From NCBI RefSeq assembly GCF_031085295.1, contig NZ_JAVFWO010000003.1, positions 62,001 to 126,000 of the forward strand: DNA of 64,000 nucleotides, given 5' to 3'. Position numbers and translations under genes: made by a program. The stretch comes from Microbacterium psychrotolerans (GTDB lineage: Bacteria > Actinomycetota > Actinomycetes > Actinomycetales > Microbacteriaceae). The notes beneath the pieces were generated by a model. It saw nothing but the letters and a program-made list of their open reading frames with translations, was not told the DNA's origin and did not search any database. This document shows positions 24,903 to 32,962 of this stretch, piece after piece; the first letter of the stretch is position 1, and every line of letters starts with the position of its first letter.

Positions 24903-25973
24903 CTAGACGGCGGAGGTCTCGCGGGCGATCGCGGCGAGGAAGGCGTCGATGTCGTTCTCGGAGGTGTCGAAGCTGCACATCCAGCGCACCTCGTTCTTCG
25001 CGGCATCCCAGTCGTAGAACTTGAAGGACGCGCGGAGGCGGTCCGCGACGCCGTCGGGCAGGGTGGCGAAGACGCCGTTCGCCTGGGTCGGCTGCGTGAA
25101 CGCGACCCCGCGGATGGAGCCGTCGGCCAGGCCCGTCTCGATGCCCGCGCGCAGGCGCTGCGCCATCGCGTTGGAGTGCGACGCGTTGCGCAGCCACAGG
25201 TCGCCCTCGAGCAGGGCGAGCAGCTGCGCCGACACGAAGCGCATCTTCGACGCCAGCTGCATGTCGAGCTTGCGCAGGAACTTCAGGCCCTCGGATGCCT
25301 CAGTGTTCAGCACCACGATCGCCTCGCCGAGCATCGCGCCGTTCTTGGTGCCGCCGAAGCTGAGCACGTCGACGCCCGCGTCGCGGGTGAACGCCCGGAA
25401 CGGCACGCCGAGCGACGCGGCGGCGTTCGAGATGCGCGAGCCGTCCATGTGCACGCGCATGCCCAGGCTGTGCGCGTGGTCGGCGATGGCGGTGATCTCG
25501 TCGACCGTGTACAGCGTGCCGAGCTCGGTGGACTGCGTGATCGACACGGCCAGCGGCTGCGCACGGTGCTCGTCGCCCCAGCCCCACGCTTCGCGGTCGA
25601 TGAGCTCGGGCGTGAGCTTGCCGTCGTCGGTGGGCACGGTCAGCAGCTTGATGCCGGCCACGCGCTCGGGGGCGCCGCCCTCGTCGACGTTGATGTGCGC
25701 GGTGCCTGCCGTGACGACGGCGCCCCAGCGGGGGAGCATCGACTGCAGCCCGACGACGTTCGCACCGGTGCCGTTGAACACCGGGAACGCCTCGACGCCC
25801 TCGCCGAAGTGGCCGGCCATGACCTCCTGCAGGCGTGCCGTGTAGACGTCGTCGCCGTAGGAGACCTGGTGGCCGTCGTTGGCGGCGGCGATCGCGGCCA
25901 GCACCTCGGGGTGGATGCCCGAGTAGTTGTCCGAGGCGAAGCCCCGCAGGTTCGGGTCGTGGATCGTGGTCAC
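24903..25973 (-). CDS. ltaE: Low-specificity L-threonine aldolase (PLP enzyme)
   Basis: This 356-residue fold-type I PLP enzyme has the Schiff-base lysine K210 in LSFGGTKNGAM. VHMDGSR (residues 174-180) and SDNYSGIHPEVL near the start are typical of beta-eliminating-lyase family threonine aldolases, which split threonine or allo-threonine into glycine and acetaldehyde. GTG 25973 was chosen; TAGATT sits 8 nt upstream, suggesting a leaderless start. Confidence 0.9.
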   Translation of the reverse strand: MTTIHDPNLRGFASDNYSGIHPEVLAAIAAANDGHQVSYGDDVYTARLQEVMAGHFGEGVEAFPVFNGTGANVVGLQSMLPRWGAVVTAGTAHINVDEGGAPERVAGIKLLTVPTDDGKLTPELIDREAWGWGDEHRAQPLAVSITQSTELGTLYTVDEITAIADHAHSLGMRVHMDGSRISNAAASLGVPFRAFTRDAGVDVLSFGGTKNGAMLGEAIVVLNTEASEGLKFLRKLDMQLASKMRFVSAQLLALLEGDLWLRNASHSNAMAQRLRAGIETGLADGSIRGVAFTQPTQANGVFATLPDGVADRLRASFKFYDWDAAKNEVRWMCSFDTSENDIDAFLAAIARETSAV

Positions 25974-25997
25974 GGGTGTCCAATCTAGTTCGCGCTG

Positions 25998-26020
25998 CGA
26001 TCCGGCTCCGCCGGGGATCG
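25998..26020 (-). terminator. Hairpin after the SDR gene
   Basis: CGATCCGGC (25998-26006) pairs with GCCGG/GATCG (26010-26020) with a two-base bulge and a 3-nt loop, immediately after the SDR stop codon. Confidence 0.6.
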
Positions 26021-26734
26021 TCAGAGCGAAGGGTCGGTGAGTTCGACAATCGTGTCGTTCGTCTCGGCAGCGGGCGTCGCCCAGAGGTCCGCGAAACGCT
26101 GCGCGAGCGCCTCCTCGAGACCGTCGAGGCTCTTGGTGCGGAAGATGACGGATGCCGCGGCCAGCGGCTGCCCGGAATCCTTCGCGGCCTTCGCGAACCC
26201 CTGTGCGACGGCTCGCGCCCAGGCCTCGCTCGCGGACTTGACGGCGGCGTAGTTGGCGCCGCCGGCGAGCGGGCGGTTGACGGCGAGCGACGAGACGATG
26301 GCGGTGCGCGCCGACGAGGACGCGCGCAGGTCGGCGTCGAACGCGCGGCTGACGTGACGGAGCGCCGTGAAGGAGCGCTCGAGGAAGCGGTAGTCCTCCT
26401 CGGTCTGGCCTGCGAGGCCGCCGCCGCCGCGCCATCCGCCGACGAGGTGGAGCACTCCGTCGACGGGGCCGTCGGCGGCGTGCACGCGCTCGGCGAGGGC
26501 AGCGACGTCCGTTTCATCGGTCAGGTCGCACACCTCGGCGCGCAGGCTTCCGGCCGAGCCCACATCGGCGACCCCGGCATCCGCTCCGACGGAGTCCACG
26601 AGATCGTTCAGCTTCTCGGGATCCCGTCCGACCGCGATGACCCGCGCCCCCGCTGCCACCAGTTCGCGGGTCGCCGCGAGACCGGACGCGCTCGTCGCAC
26701 CGGCGATGATGACAAGGCTGCCTGCAACGCTCAT
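26021..26734 (-). CDS. Short-chain dehydrogenase/reductase
   Basis: This 237-residue SDR has the nucleotide-binding GATSASGLAATR (TGxxxGxG variant, residues 12-23), the active-site Ser region IVSSLAVNRP, and YAAVK with catalytic Tyr and Lys. The first Gly pattern is GATSASG, slightly unusual. ATG 26734 is used, with GGAAGG and TAGGAG upstream. The substrate is unknown. It lies alone between two hairpins, so it is probably monocistronic. Confidence 0.85.
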   Translation of the reverse strand: MSVAGSLVIIAGATSASGLAATRELVAAGARVIAVGRDPEKLNDLVDSVGADAGVADVGSAGSLRAEVCDLTDETDVAALAERVHAADGPVDGVLHLVGGWRGGGGLAGQTEEDYRFLERSFTALRHVSRAFDADLRASSSARTAIVSSLAVNRPLAGGANYAAVKSASEAWARAVAQGFAKAAKDSGQPLAAASVIFRTKSLDGLEEALAQRFADLWATPAAETNDTIVELTDPSL

Positions 26735-26781
26735 GCTCCTACCCTTCCACGTCGAGAACCCGCGGTCTCGGCGAACGACCA

Positions 26782-26817
26782 CGTTCCCGCCAGGCCGGTG
26801 CAAGCCCAGCGGGAACG
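26782..26817 (-). terminator. Hairpin after the DUF6421 gene
   Basis: CGTTCCCGC (26782-26790) pairs perfectly with GCGGGAACG (26809-26817) around an 18-nt loop, 10 nt beyond the DUF6421 stop codon. Confidence 0.65.
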
Positions 26818-26827
26818 GTGCAGGCGC

Positions 26828-28276
26828 TCAGGAGTCGCGGCCGGTGATGCCGGCGGTCGACTCGATGACCGGCTTCATCTTCTTGTCGAGCGCCTCGAAG
26901 AACATCGACAGCGGGAACTCGTCGTCCATGACCGCGTCGGTGTAGCCTTTGGGCGCTCCGGCGAGGATCTCGTCGGGGAGTCCGCGTGCCCAGCGCGACG
27001 CCGGGTGGGGCGTCAGCGTGGTCCGCACGAGGTCGTAGGCCGCGAGCCAGTGCGCGGTCTTGGGCCGGTCGATCGAGCGCCAGTAGAGCTCGTCGATCGC
27101 CTCGCCGAGTGCCACGACGGCGGCGGGCACGTTCTCCCAGTCGAACGTCAGCGCCGTGTCGGTCCAGTGCAGCACGTCGCGCTGGTGCAGCCACGCGAAC
27201 AGCAGCTGACCGCCGAGCCCGTCGTAGTTGCGCACGCGCGACCCGGTGATCGCGAAGCGGAAGATCCGGTCGAAGATCACGGCGTACTGCACGAGCTTCG
27301 CGTGCTCGAGCATCTCGACCTCGGCGGGGTCGAGCGGTTCGACCGGTTCACCGGCCGCGACAGCGGCGACCCGCTCCGACAGCCGGCGCTCGATCGCGAC
27401 GCACTCGCGGAAGGCGGTGAGGTCGCATCGCAGTTCCTCGAGCGAGTACAGGAAGTACGGCATCCGCTGCTTGATCATGAAGGGATCGAACGGCAGGTCC
27501 CCCCGCATGTGCGTGCGGTCGTGGATGATGTCCCACATCACGAACGTCTTCTCGGTGAGCGCCTGGTCGTCGAGCATGCGCGCGGCATCCGCCGGCAGGT
27601 CGAGCTTCGTGATCTCAGCGGCGGCGCGCACGACGCGTCGGTAACGCGCCGCCTCGCGGTCCTGGAAGATCGCGCCCCACGTGAATCGCGGAATCTCGCG
27701 CATCGCCACGGTCTCGGGGAAGAGCACGGCGCTGTTGGTGTCGTACCCGGGCGTGAAGTCGAGGAACCGCAGCGACACGAACAGCTTGTTGCCGTAGTCG
27801 CCGCCCTCGAGCCGCGCGATGAACTCGGGCCAGATCACCTCCACGAGCACGGCCTCGACGCGACGGTCGCTCGAGCCGTTCTGCGTGTACATCGGGAAGA
27901 CGACGAGATGACGGATGCCGTCGGCCCGGTCCTGCTGCGGCTGGAACGCCTGCAGCGAATCCAGGAAGTCCGGGATGCCGAAGCCCTCGTCCGCCCAGCG
28001 CTCGAAGTCGCGCACCGACGCGGCGAGGTACTCGGCGTCATGCGGGAACGCGGGAGCGAGAGCGCGGATGCCCCCGACGATCCCGGCGACGTGGGCGCGG
28101 GCGTCGACGTGCGCGGCGGCATCCGGAACGGAGCCGTCCTGCGCCTGCAGGGCCTGGATCGCGGTCGCCGCGTCCTTGAGCCGCCGCCAGGCGTCGCTGG
28201 TCTCGGCGCGCCGGGGGTCCTCGACGACCTCGGGTTCGCCGACGATGACCTGCGTGGTGCGGGCGTGGATGGACAT
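26828..28276 (-). CDS. DUF6421-family protein, function unknown
   Basis: This 482-residue soluble protein contains no recognised catalytic motif. Conserved-looking blocks are FVMWDIIHDRTHMRGDLPF (about residue 245), IKQRMPYFLYSLEELRCDL, and WDLLHQRDVLHW-like LFAWLHQRDVLHWTD. Several His/Asp/Arg clusters (IIHDRTHMR) could bind a metal or phosphate. GGAGG lies 5 nt before the ATG. It is divergent from an Lrp/AsnC regulator, and a perfect palindrome lies between them, so amino-acid-responsive control is likely. I recognise the family (DUF6421) but no function. Confidence 0.8.
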   Translation of the reverse strand: MSIHARTTQVIVGEPEVVEDPRRAETSDAWRRLKDAATAIQALQAQDGSVPDAAAHVDARAHVAGIVGGIRALAPAFPHDAEYLAASVRDFERWADEGFGIPDFLDSLQAFQPQQDRADGIRHLVVFPMYTQNGSSDRRVEAVLVEVIWPEFIARLEGGDYGNKLFVSLRFLDFTPGYDTNSAVLFPETVAMREIPRFTWGAIFQDREAARYRRVVRAAAEITKLDLPADAARMLDDQALTEKTFVMWDIIHDRTHMRGDLPFDPFMIKQRMPYFLYSLEELRCDLTAFRECVAIERRLSERVAAVAAGEPVEPLDPAEVEMLEHAKLVQYAVIFDRIFRFAITGSRVRNYDGLGGQLLFAWLHQRDVLHWTDTALTFDWENVPAAVVALGEAIDELYWRSIDRPKTAHWLAAYDLVRTTLTPHPASRWARGLPDEILAGAPKGYTDAVMDDEFPLSMFFEALDKKMKPVIESTAGITGRDS

Positions 28277-28316
28277 GTGAACCTCCGATCTTCGAGTCGA
28301 GGATGATCTCGCACCG

Positions 28317-28346
28317 AGTCTACGGGATATGTTCCGGTGATATGAA
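28317..28346 (-). promoter_or_regulatory. Candidate promoter of the DUF6421 gene
   Basis: On the minus strand TTCATA (28341-28346) and TAGACT (28317-28322) are 18 nt apart, placing transcription start about 30-35 nt before the ATG at 28276. The palindrome at 28351-28371 lies immediately upstream. Confidence 0.45.
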
Positions 28347-28350
28347 CCTT

Positions 28351-28371
28351 CGACAGGAAGACTTCCTGTCG
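28351..28371. promoter_or_regulatory. Perfect 21-bp palindrome, candidate Lrp/AsnC operator
   Basis: CGACAGGAAG (28351-28360), a central A, and CTTCCTGTCG (28362-28371) form a perfect dyad. It overlaps the expected -35 zone of the Lrp/AsnC gene and abuts the candidate promoter of the divergent DUF6421 gene. Lrp/AsnC regulators commonly bind such dyads in front of their own and a divergent target gene. Confidence 0.7.
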
Positions 28372-28388
28372 CCGAAGCACGCCGCTGG

Positions 28389-28394
28389 TAGTCT
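28389..28394 (+). promoter_or_regulatory. -10 hexamer TAGTCT, leaderless lrp/asnC-type gene
   Basis: TAGTCT ends 6 nt before the ATG at 28401 with no ribosome site between, indicating leaderless transcription. Confidence 0.6.
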
Positions 28395-28400
28395 CGGGGC

Positions 28401-28871
28401 ATGAGCGATGACGGCCCCGGACGCCTCGACGACGACATCGATGCAGGGATCGTGCGCGAGGTGTCACGCAACGCGCGTGCGACGCTGGCCGAGCTCTCCG
28501 CGGCCGTCGGGCTCTCCGTCTCTGCCGTGCAGACACGGCTGCGCCGGCTCGAGGCTCGTGGCGTCATCACGGGCTATCGCGCCCTCGTCGACGCCGAAGC
28601 CGTCGGCAAGCCGCTCGCCGCCTTCGTCGAGATCACGCCGCTCGACCCCGGGCAGCCCGACAACGCGCCCGAGCTCCTCGAGCACCTGTCCGAGATCGAG
28701 GCGTGCCACTCGATCGCCGGCGACGCGAGCTACATGCTGCTGGTGCGGGTCGCCTCGCCGCGGCACCTGGAGACGCTCATCCGCGACATCCGCTCCGCCG
28801 CGTCTGTCAACACGCGCACCACGGTCGTGCTGCAGACGTTCTACGAGAACAGGCCGGTCTTCCCCGCCTGA
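28401..28871 (+). CDS. Lrp/AsnC-family transcriptional regulator
   Basis: This 156-residue protein has an N-terminal winged helix-turn-helix (ATLAELSAAVGLSVSAVQTRLRRLEARGVITGY, given here as one region at about residues 28-60) and a C-terminal RAM/AsnC ligand domain (EIEACHSIAGDASYMLLVRV). Such proteins form octamers that sense amino acids. The palindrome at 28351-28371 is the likely operator. The downstream lipid kinase gene starts 22 nt after the stop but has its own -10 hexamer. Confidence 0.9.
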   Translation: MSDDGPGRLDDDIDAGIVREVSRNARATLAELSAAVGLSVSAVQTRLRRLEARGVITGYRALVDAEAVGKPLAAFVEITPLDPGQPDNAPELLEHLSEIEACHSIAGDASYMLLVRVASPRHLETLIRDIRSAASVNTRTTVVLQTFYENRPVFPA

Positions 28872-28893
28872 CTCCGCGGGTAGCCTCAGGAGC

Positions 28894-29874
28894 ATGCCCT
28901 CGTCATCCGAGCTGCCCGCATTCGCCGACGGCCGGGGAGTCTTCATCGTGCGCAACGCCGCCTCCGGCACCGCCGTGGTCCGAGCGGACCCCGCCGCGAC
29001 CTTCTCCGCGCGACTGCCCGAGGCCACGATCCACGAGCTCGCCCCCGACGAGGACCTCGCCGAGGTGATCGCCGGTGCGATGCGATCGGAGGAACCACCC
29101 GCTGTCCTCGGCGTCTACGGGGGCGACGGCTCGGTGTCGCGCATGGCGGCGCTCGCGCGGGAGCACGGGCGCCCGCTCCTGGTGATGCCAGGCGGCACCT
29201 TCAACCACTTCGCGCGCTCGGCGGGGCTCGACGACGTGGACACGGCCATCGACGCGCTCCAGAGCGGCACCACGATCGAGGTGAGCGCGATCGAGGCGCG
29301 GGCGGACGACGGGGAGCCGATCCTGGCGCTCAACGCGGTGTCGGTGGGCACGTACCCCGAGCTCATCGACGAACGCGATCGGCGCCGGGCGTCCCTCGGC
29401 AAATGGCTGGGCGGGATCGTCGCCGCGTGGCGGACACTCAGGACCGCCGAGTCGCTGACGATCGTGCGCGACGGCCGGCGAGCGCGTGTGTGGTCGGTGT
29501 TCGTCGGCATCGGACGCAATGATCCCCAGCGCGTCGCGACGATGCAGCGCGAGACCCTCGTCGAGCCGACGCTCGACGTCCGCATCCACCACGCGCGCGG
29601 CTCACGCGTGCGCGCGATGGCGTCGCTCGCCTTCGGGCGGCGCACCGCCGCCGTGCTGCGAGCCGTCCGGCTCATGCCGCCCCGCTCCGACGTCGAGCGC
29701 CTCGTCGTGGCGGAGTTCGCGATGACGGTGCGGCTCGAGGAGGGGCATCCGTCGGTCTTCGTCCACGACGGCGAGCTCGAAGAGCAGGCGCCCGCCGGCT
29801 TCACGCTGCGCTGCGTCGCCATCCCCCGCGCGGTGGAGGTCTTCGCGGCTCCCTCAGGAACCACGAGAAGGTAG
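28894..29874 (+). CDS. Diacylglycerol/lipid kinase family protein
   Basis: This 326-residue protein has the DAGK catalytic motifs GGDGSVSRMAALA (about residues 72-84) and PGGTFNHFAR (about 96-105), followed by the beta-sandwich domain ending in VFVHDGELEEQ. It probably phosphorylates a lipid alcohol at the membrane. The motif GGTFNHFA replaces the more common GGTANDFA, so a divergent substrate is possible. TAGCCT (28881-28886) lies 7 nt before the ATG, so a leaderless transcript is likely, although AGGAG also occurs just before the start. Confidence 0.8.
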   Translation: MPSSSELPAFADGRGVFIVRNAASGTAVVRADPAATFSARLPEATIHELAPDEDLAEVIAGAMRSEEPPAVLGVYGGDGSVSRMAALAREHGRPLLVMPGGTFNHFARSAGLDDVDTAIDALQSGTTIEVSAIEARADDGEPILALNAVSVGTYPELIDERDRRRASLGKWLGGIVAAWRTLRTAESLTIVRDGRRARVWSVFVGIGRNDPQRVATMQRETLVEPTLDVRIHHARGSRVRAMASLAFGRRTAAVLRAVRLMPPRSDVERLVVAEFAMTVRLEEGHPSVFVHDGELEEQAPAGFTLRCVAIPRAVEVFAAPSGTTRR

Positions 29875-29905
29875 ATCTCCGCACACGCCGCGTGCGGAGA
29901 CCTAC
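29871..29905. terminator. Bidirectional terminator hairpin
   Basis: TCTCCGCAC (29876-29884) pairs with GTGCGGAGA (29892-29900), extended past one mismatch by GTAG (29871-29874) with CTAC (29902-29905). The stem includes the kinase stop codon and lies between convergent genes. Confidence 0.75.
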
Positions 29906-29918
29906 GCTCTCGCGATTC

Positions 29919-31451
29919 TCAGTCGTGCTGCGGGAAGCCCAGGTTGATCCCGCCGTGGGAGGGATCGAGCCAGCGGGAGGTGACGGCCTTCTCGGCGGTG
30001 AAGAACTCGAACGCGTGCGGCCCGTACGCCTTCGTGTCCCCGAAGTGCGACGCCTTCCAGCCTCCGAACGAGTGATACGCGACGGGCACGGGGATGGGCA
30101 CGTTGATGCCGATCATGCCCACGGTCGCCTCGTGCTGGAAGCGGCGTGCCGCGCCGCCGTCGTTGGTGAAGATGGCGGTGCCGTTGCCGTACGGACTGGA
30201 GTTGATGATGTCGAGGCCGTCTTCGTAGCCCTCGACCCGCACGACGGACAGCACGGGTCCGAACACCTCGTCGGCATACACCGACGAGGTCGTCGGCACG
30301 TTGTCGATGAGGGTCGGGCCGAGCCAGAATCCGTTCGGGTCGCCGTCGATGTCGACGTCGCGACCGTCGACGACCACCGAGGCCCCGTCGGAGGCGGCCA
30401 CGTCGATGTACGAGGTGACCTTGTCACGGTGCTGCCCGGTGATCAGCGGGCCCATGTCGCACCCGCGCATCCCGTCCCCGGTGCGCAGCGTCTTCATCCG
30501 CTCCGACACCTTGGCCACGAACTCGTCGGCCACCGTGTCGACGGCCAGCACCACCGAGATCGCCATGCAGCGCTCGCCCGCCGAGCCGAAGCCCGCGTTC
30601 ACGGCGGCATCAGCGGCGAGGTCGAGGTCGGCATCCGGCAGCACCAGCATGTGGTTCTTCGCACCGCCGAACGCCTGCACGCGCTTGCCGTGCGCCGTCG
30701 CGGTCTCGTAGACGTACTTGGCGATGGGCGTCGAGCCGACGAACGAGATCCCGCGCACGTCGGGGTGCTCGAGGAGCGCATCGACGGCCTCCTTGTCGCC
30801 GTGGACGACGTTGAAGACGCCCTCCGGCAGGCCGGCCTCCGTCAGCAGCGCGGCCATCCAGTTGGCGGCGGTCGGGTCCTTCTCGCTGGGCTTGAGCACC
30901 ACCGCGTTGCCGGCGGCGAGCGCCACCGAGAAGAACCACAGCGGCACCATCGCCGGGAAGTTGAAGGGGCTGATGATGCCGACGACGCCCAGCGGCTGGC
31001 GGAGGGTGTACACGTCGATGCCGGTCGAGACGTTCTCGGAGTAGGCGCCTTTGGTGAGGTGCCCGACGCCGCACGCGAACTCGACGACCTCCATGCCGCG
31101 GGCGATCTCACCCAGTGCGTCCGAGAGCACCTTGCCGTGCTCGGCGGTGAGGATCTCGGCGAGCTCCTGCTTGCGCTGGTTCAGCAGCTCGCGGAAGTTG
31201 AACAGCACCGCCTGGCGCTTCGCGATCGACGCGTCCCGCCAGAGCGCCCACGCCGCCGACGCGGCGTCGACCGCTTCGCCCACGTCGGCGCGCGATGCGA
31301 ACCGCACCTGCTTCTGCACGATGCCGAGTGCCGGGTTGAACACCTGTCCGGTGCGATCGGATGCCCCCGCCCAGGGGGCGCCGTTCACCCAGTGATCCAG
31401 GACAGTCGTGTCGGCATTCACCGTCTCGGTGTGCTCCATCGTGTCCGTCAT
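29919..31451 (-). CDS. mmsA: Methylmalonate/malonate-semialdehyde dehydrogenase (CoA-acylating)
   Basis: This 510-residue aldehyde dehydrogenase has FNPALG (residues 38-43), SPFNFPAMVP (161-170), catalytic C295 in GSAGERCMAIS and the MmsA ending YHSFGGWKASHFGD. The enzyme turns malonate semialdehyde into acetyl-CoA and CO2 (methylmalonate semialdehyde into propionyl-CoA) using NAD and CoA. It is the last gene of the pyrimidine operon and consumes the semialdehydes made by the preceding aminotransferase from beta-alanine or beta-aminoisobutyrate. AGGAGG precedes the ATG. Confidence 0.92.
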   Translation of the reverse strand: MTDTMEHTETVNADTTVLDHWVNGAPWAGASDRTGQVFNPALGIVQKQVRFASRADVGEAVDAASAAWALWRDASIAKRQAVLFNFRELLNQRKQELAEILTAEHGKVLSDALGEIARGMEVVEFACGVGHLTKGAYSENVSTGIDVYTLRQPLGVVGIISPFNFPAMVPLWFFSVALAAGNAVVLKPSEKDPTAANWMAALLTEAGLPEGVFNVVHGDKEAVDALLEHPDVRGISFVGSTPIAKYVYETATAHGKRVQAFGGAKNHMLVLPDADLDLAADAAVNAGFGSAGERCMAISVVLAVDTVADEFVAKVSERMKTLRTGDGMRGCDMGPLITGQHRDKVTSYIDVAASDGASVVVDGRDVDIDGDPNGFWLGPTLIDNVPTTSSVYADEVFGPVLSVVRVEGYEDGLDIINSSPYGNGTAIFTNDGGAARRFQHEATVGMIGINVPIPVPVAYHSFGGWKASHFGDTKAYGPHAFEFFTAEKAVTSRWLDPSHGGINLGFPQHD

Positions 31452-31518
31452 TGTCGTGTTCCTCCTTTGGAATCCGCCTGAGCGTTTCGTGATCGCCCAG
31501 CAGTGCGGGATGCACGCG

Positions 31519-32835
31519 TCAGAAGAGGTCTTCCTCGACGCTCGTCAGGGCTTCATCGTAGATCGCGATCGCCTCCTGCACCTCCCCGTCGGTGACGACG
31601 CAGGGCGGCACGACGTGGATGCGATTGTCGGCGGCGAACGGCAGCAGGCCGCGCGAGGTGAGCTCCTTCTTGAGCCGGCCGATCACGTCGGCGCCCACCG
31701 GCTCGCGCGTCTCGCGGTCGGAGACGAGTTCCAGCGCCCAGAAGACGCCTTCGCCCCGTACCTCGCCGATGAGCGGATGCCGCTCGGCGAGGTCGCGGAG
31801 CCCCGGGCCGATCGCGTCGTCGCCCACGCGGCGCGCATTGTCGACGATGCCCTCGGACTCCATCGCGTCGATGGAGGCGACGATGGATGCCGCCGCCAGC
31901 GGGTGCCCGGAGTAGGTGAGACCGCCGGGGAAGACGCGGTCGTCGAACGTCGCCGAGATCGCGTCCGAGATGATCACGCCGCCCACCGGGACATAGCCGG
32001 AGTTCACGCCCTTCGCGAACGTGATGAGGTCGGGCACGACGTCGTACCCCTGGAACGCGAACCAGCGCCCGCTGCGGCCGAAGCCCGCCATGACCTCGTC
32101 GAGGATCAGCACGATGTCGTACTTGTCGGCCAGCGCCCGCACCCCGGCGAGGTAGCCGGGGGGCGGCAGCAGGATGCCGGCGGTGCCCGGGATGGACTCG
32201 AGCAGCAGCGCCGCGATGGTCGAGGGGCCCTCCGACTGGATGACGCGCTCGAGGTGGTGCAGCGCCCGCTCGGACTCCTCCTCGGGCGTCGTCGCCCAGA
32301 ACTCGGAGCGGTACGGATACGGACCGAAGAAGTGCACGTGGCCGCGGGCGAACTGGTTCGGCATCCGTCGCCAGTCGCCGGTCGCGACGATCGCCGCCCC
32401 GGTGTTGCCGTGGTACGACCGATACGTCGACAGGACGGTGTCGCGACCGGTGTGCAGGCGGGCCATGCGGATCGCGTTCTCGATCGCGTCGGCGCCGCCG
32501 TTGGTGAAGAACACCTTGGCGAAGCCGTCGGGCGCCTTGCCGAGGATGCGCTGCGCCGCCCTGCCGCGGGCGAGGTTGGCGGTGGCGGGGCCGATCGTCG
32601 CGAGCTCCTCGGCCTGCGCGCGGATGGCCGCGACGACGGCGGGGTGCTGGTGCCCGATGTTGACGTTCACCAGCTGGCTCGAGAAGTCGAGCATGCGCCG
32701 ACCTGCGTGATCCCACACCACCGTCCCGGAGCCGCCGGCGATGACGGGGAGGTCGAGCCCGGCCTGCGCCGACCAGGAGTGGAACACGTGCTCGCGGTCG
32801 AGGTCCTTCGCGAGGGCGTCGAGGTCTTCGGTCAT
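31519..32835 (-). CDS. Class III aminotransferase (beta-alanine/omega-amino acid type)
   Basis: This 438-residue PLP enzyme has TNGGADAIENAIRMAR, YRSYHGNT, LDEVMAGFGR (Asp246) and Schiff-base K275 in ITFAKGVNSGY. Class III omega-aminotransferases move the amino group from beta-alanine or beta-aminoisobutyrate to pyruvate or 2-oxoglutarate. Its place between the importer and mmsA in the pyrimidine operon supports beta-alanine aminotransferase activity. Confidence 0.88.
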   Translation of the reverse strand: MTEDLDALAKDLDREHVFHSWSAQAGLDLPVIAGGSGTVVWDHAGRRMLDFSSQLVNVNIGHQHPAVVAAIRAQAEELATIGPATANLARGRAAQRILGKAPDGFAKVFFTNGGADAIENAIRMARLHTGRDTVLSTYRSYHGNTGAAIVATGDWRRMPNQFARGHVHFFGPYPYRSEFWATTPEEESERALHHLERVIQSEGPSTIAALLLESIPGTAGILLPPPGYLAGVRALADKYDIVLILDEVMAGFGRSGRWFAFQGYDVVPDLITFAKGVNSGYVPVGGVIISDAISATFDDRVFPGGLTYSGHPLAAASIVASIDAMESEGIVDNARRVGDDAIGPGLRDLAERHPLIGEVRGEGVFWALELVSDRETREPVGADVIGRLKKELTSRGLLPFAADNRIHVVPPCVVTDGEVQEAIAIYDEALTSVEEDLF

Positions 32836-32891
32836 GCGGCCACGCTTCCCGTTCTCCGTCGGCGGGTCAAGGGTCTGGCCCGGGGAGCTCC

Positions 32892-32955
32892 GGTCCCTGA
32901 GCGAGATCCCGGCCCTGAACGTGTCGAAGGGGGCGCTTCGACACGATCAGGGACC
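32892..32955. repeat. Intergenic palindromic (REP-like) element
   Basis: GGTCCCTGA (32892-32900) pairs with TCAGGGACC (32947-32955). Inside, GTGTCGAAG (32921-32929) pairs with CTTCGACAC (32936-32944), and an alternative CCCTGA sits at 32913-32918. The nested dyads lie between the binding-protein gene and the aminotransferase gene. They could reduce read-through from the highly expressed binding protein or be a dispersed repeat. Confidence 0.6.
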
Positions 32956-32962
32956 AGGTCGG

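Noticed and set aside
22984..25197. A 737-codon minus-strand frame opposite the coiled-coil gene
   Set aside because: It mirrors the heptad repeats of the real gene on the other strand and crosses the terminator at 24828-24863.
25835..28306. An 823-codon plus-strand frame across threonine aldolase, SDR and DUF6421
   Set aside because: It spans three genes with convincing motifs and two terminators on the other strand, so it is compositional.
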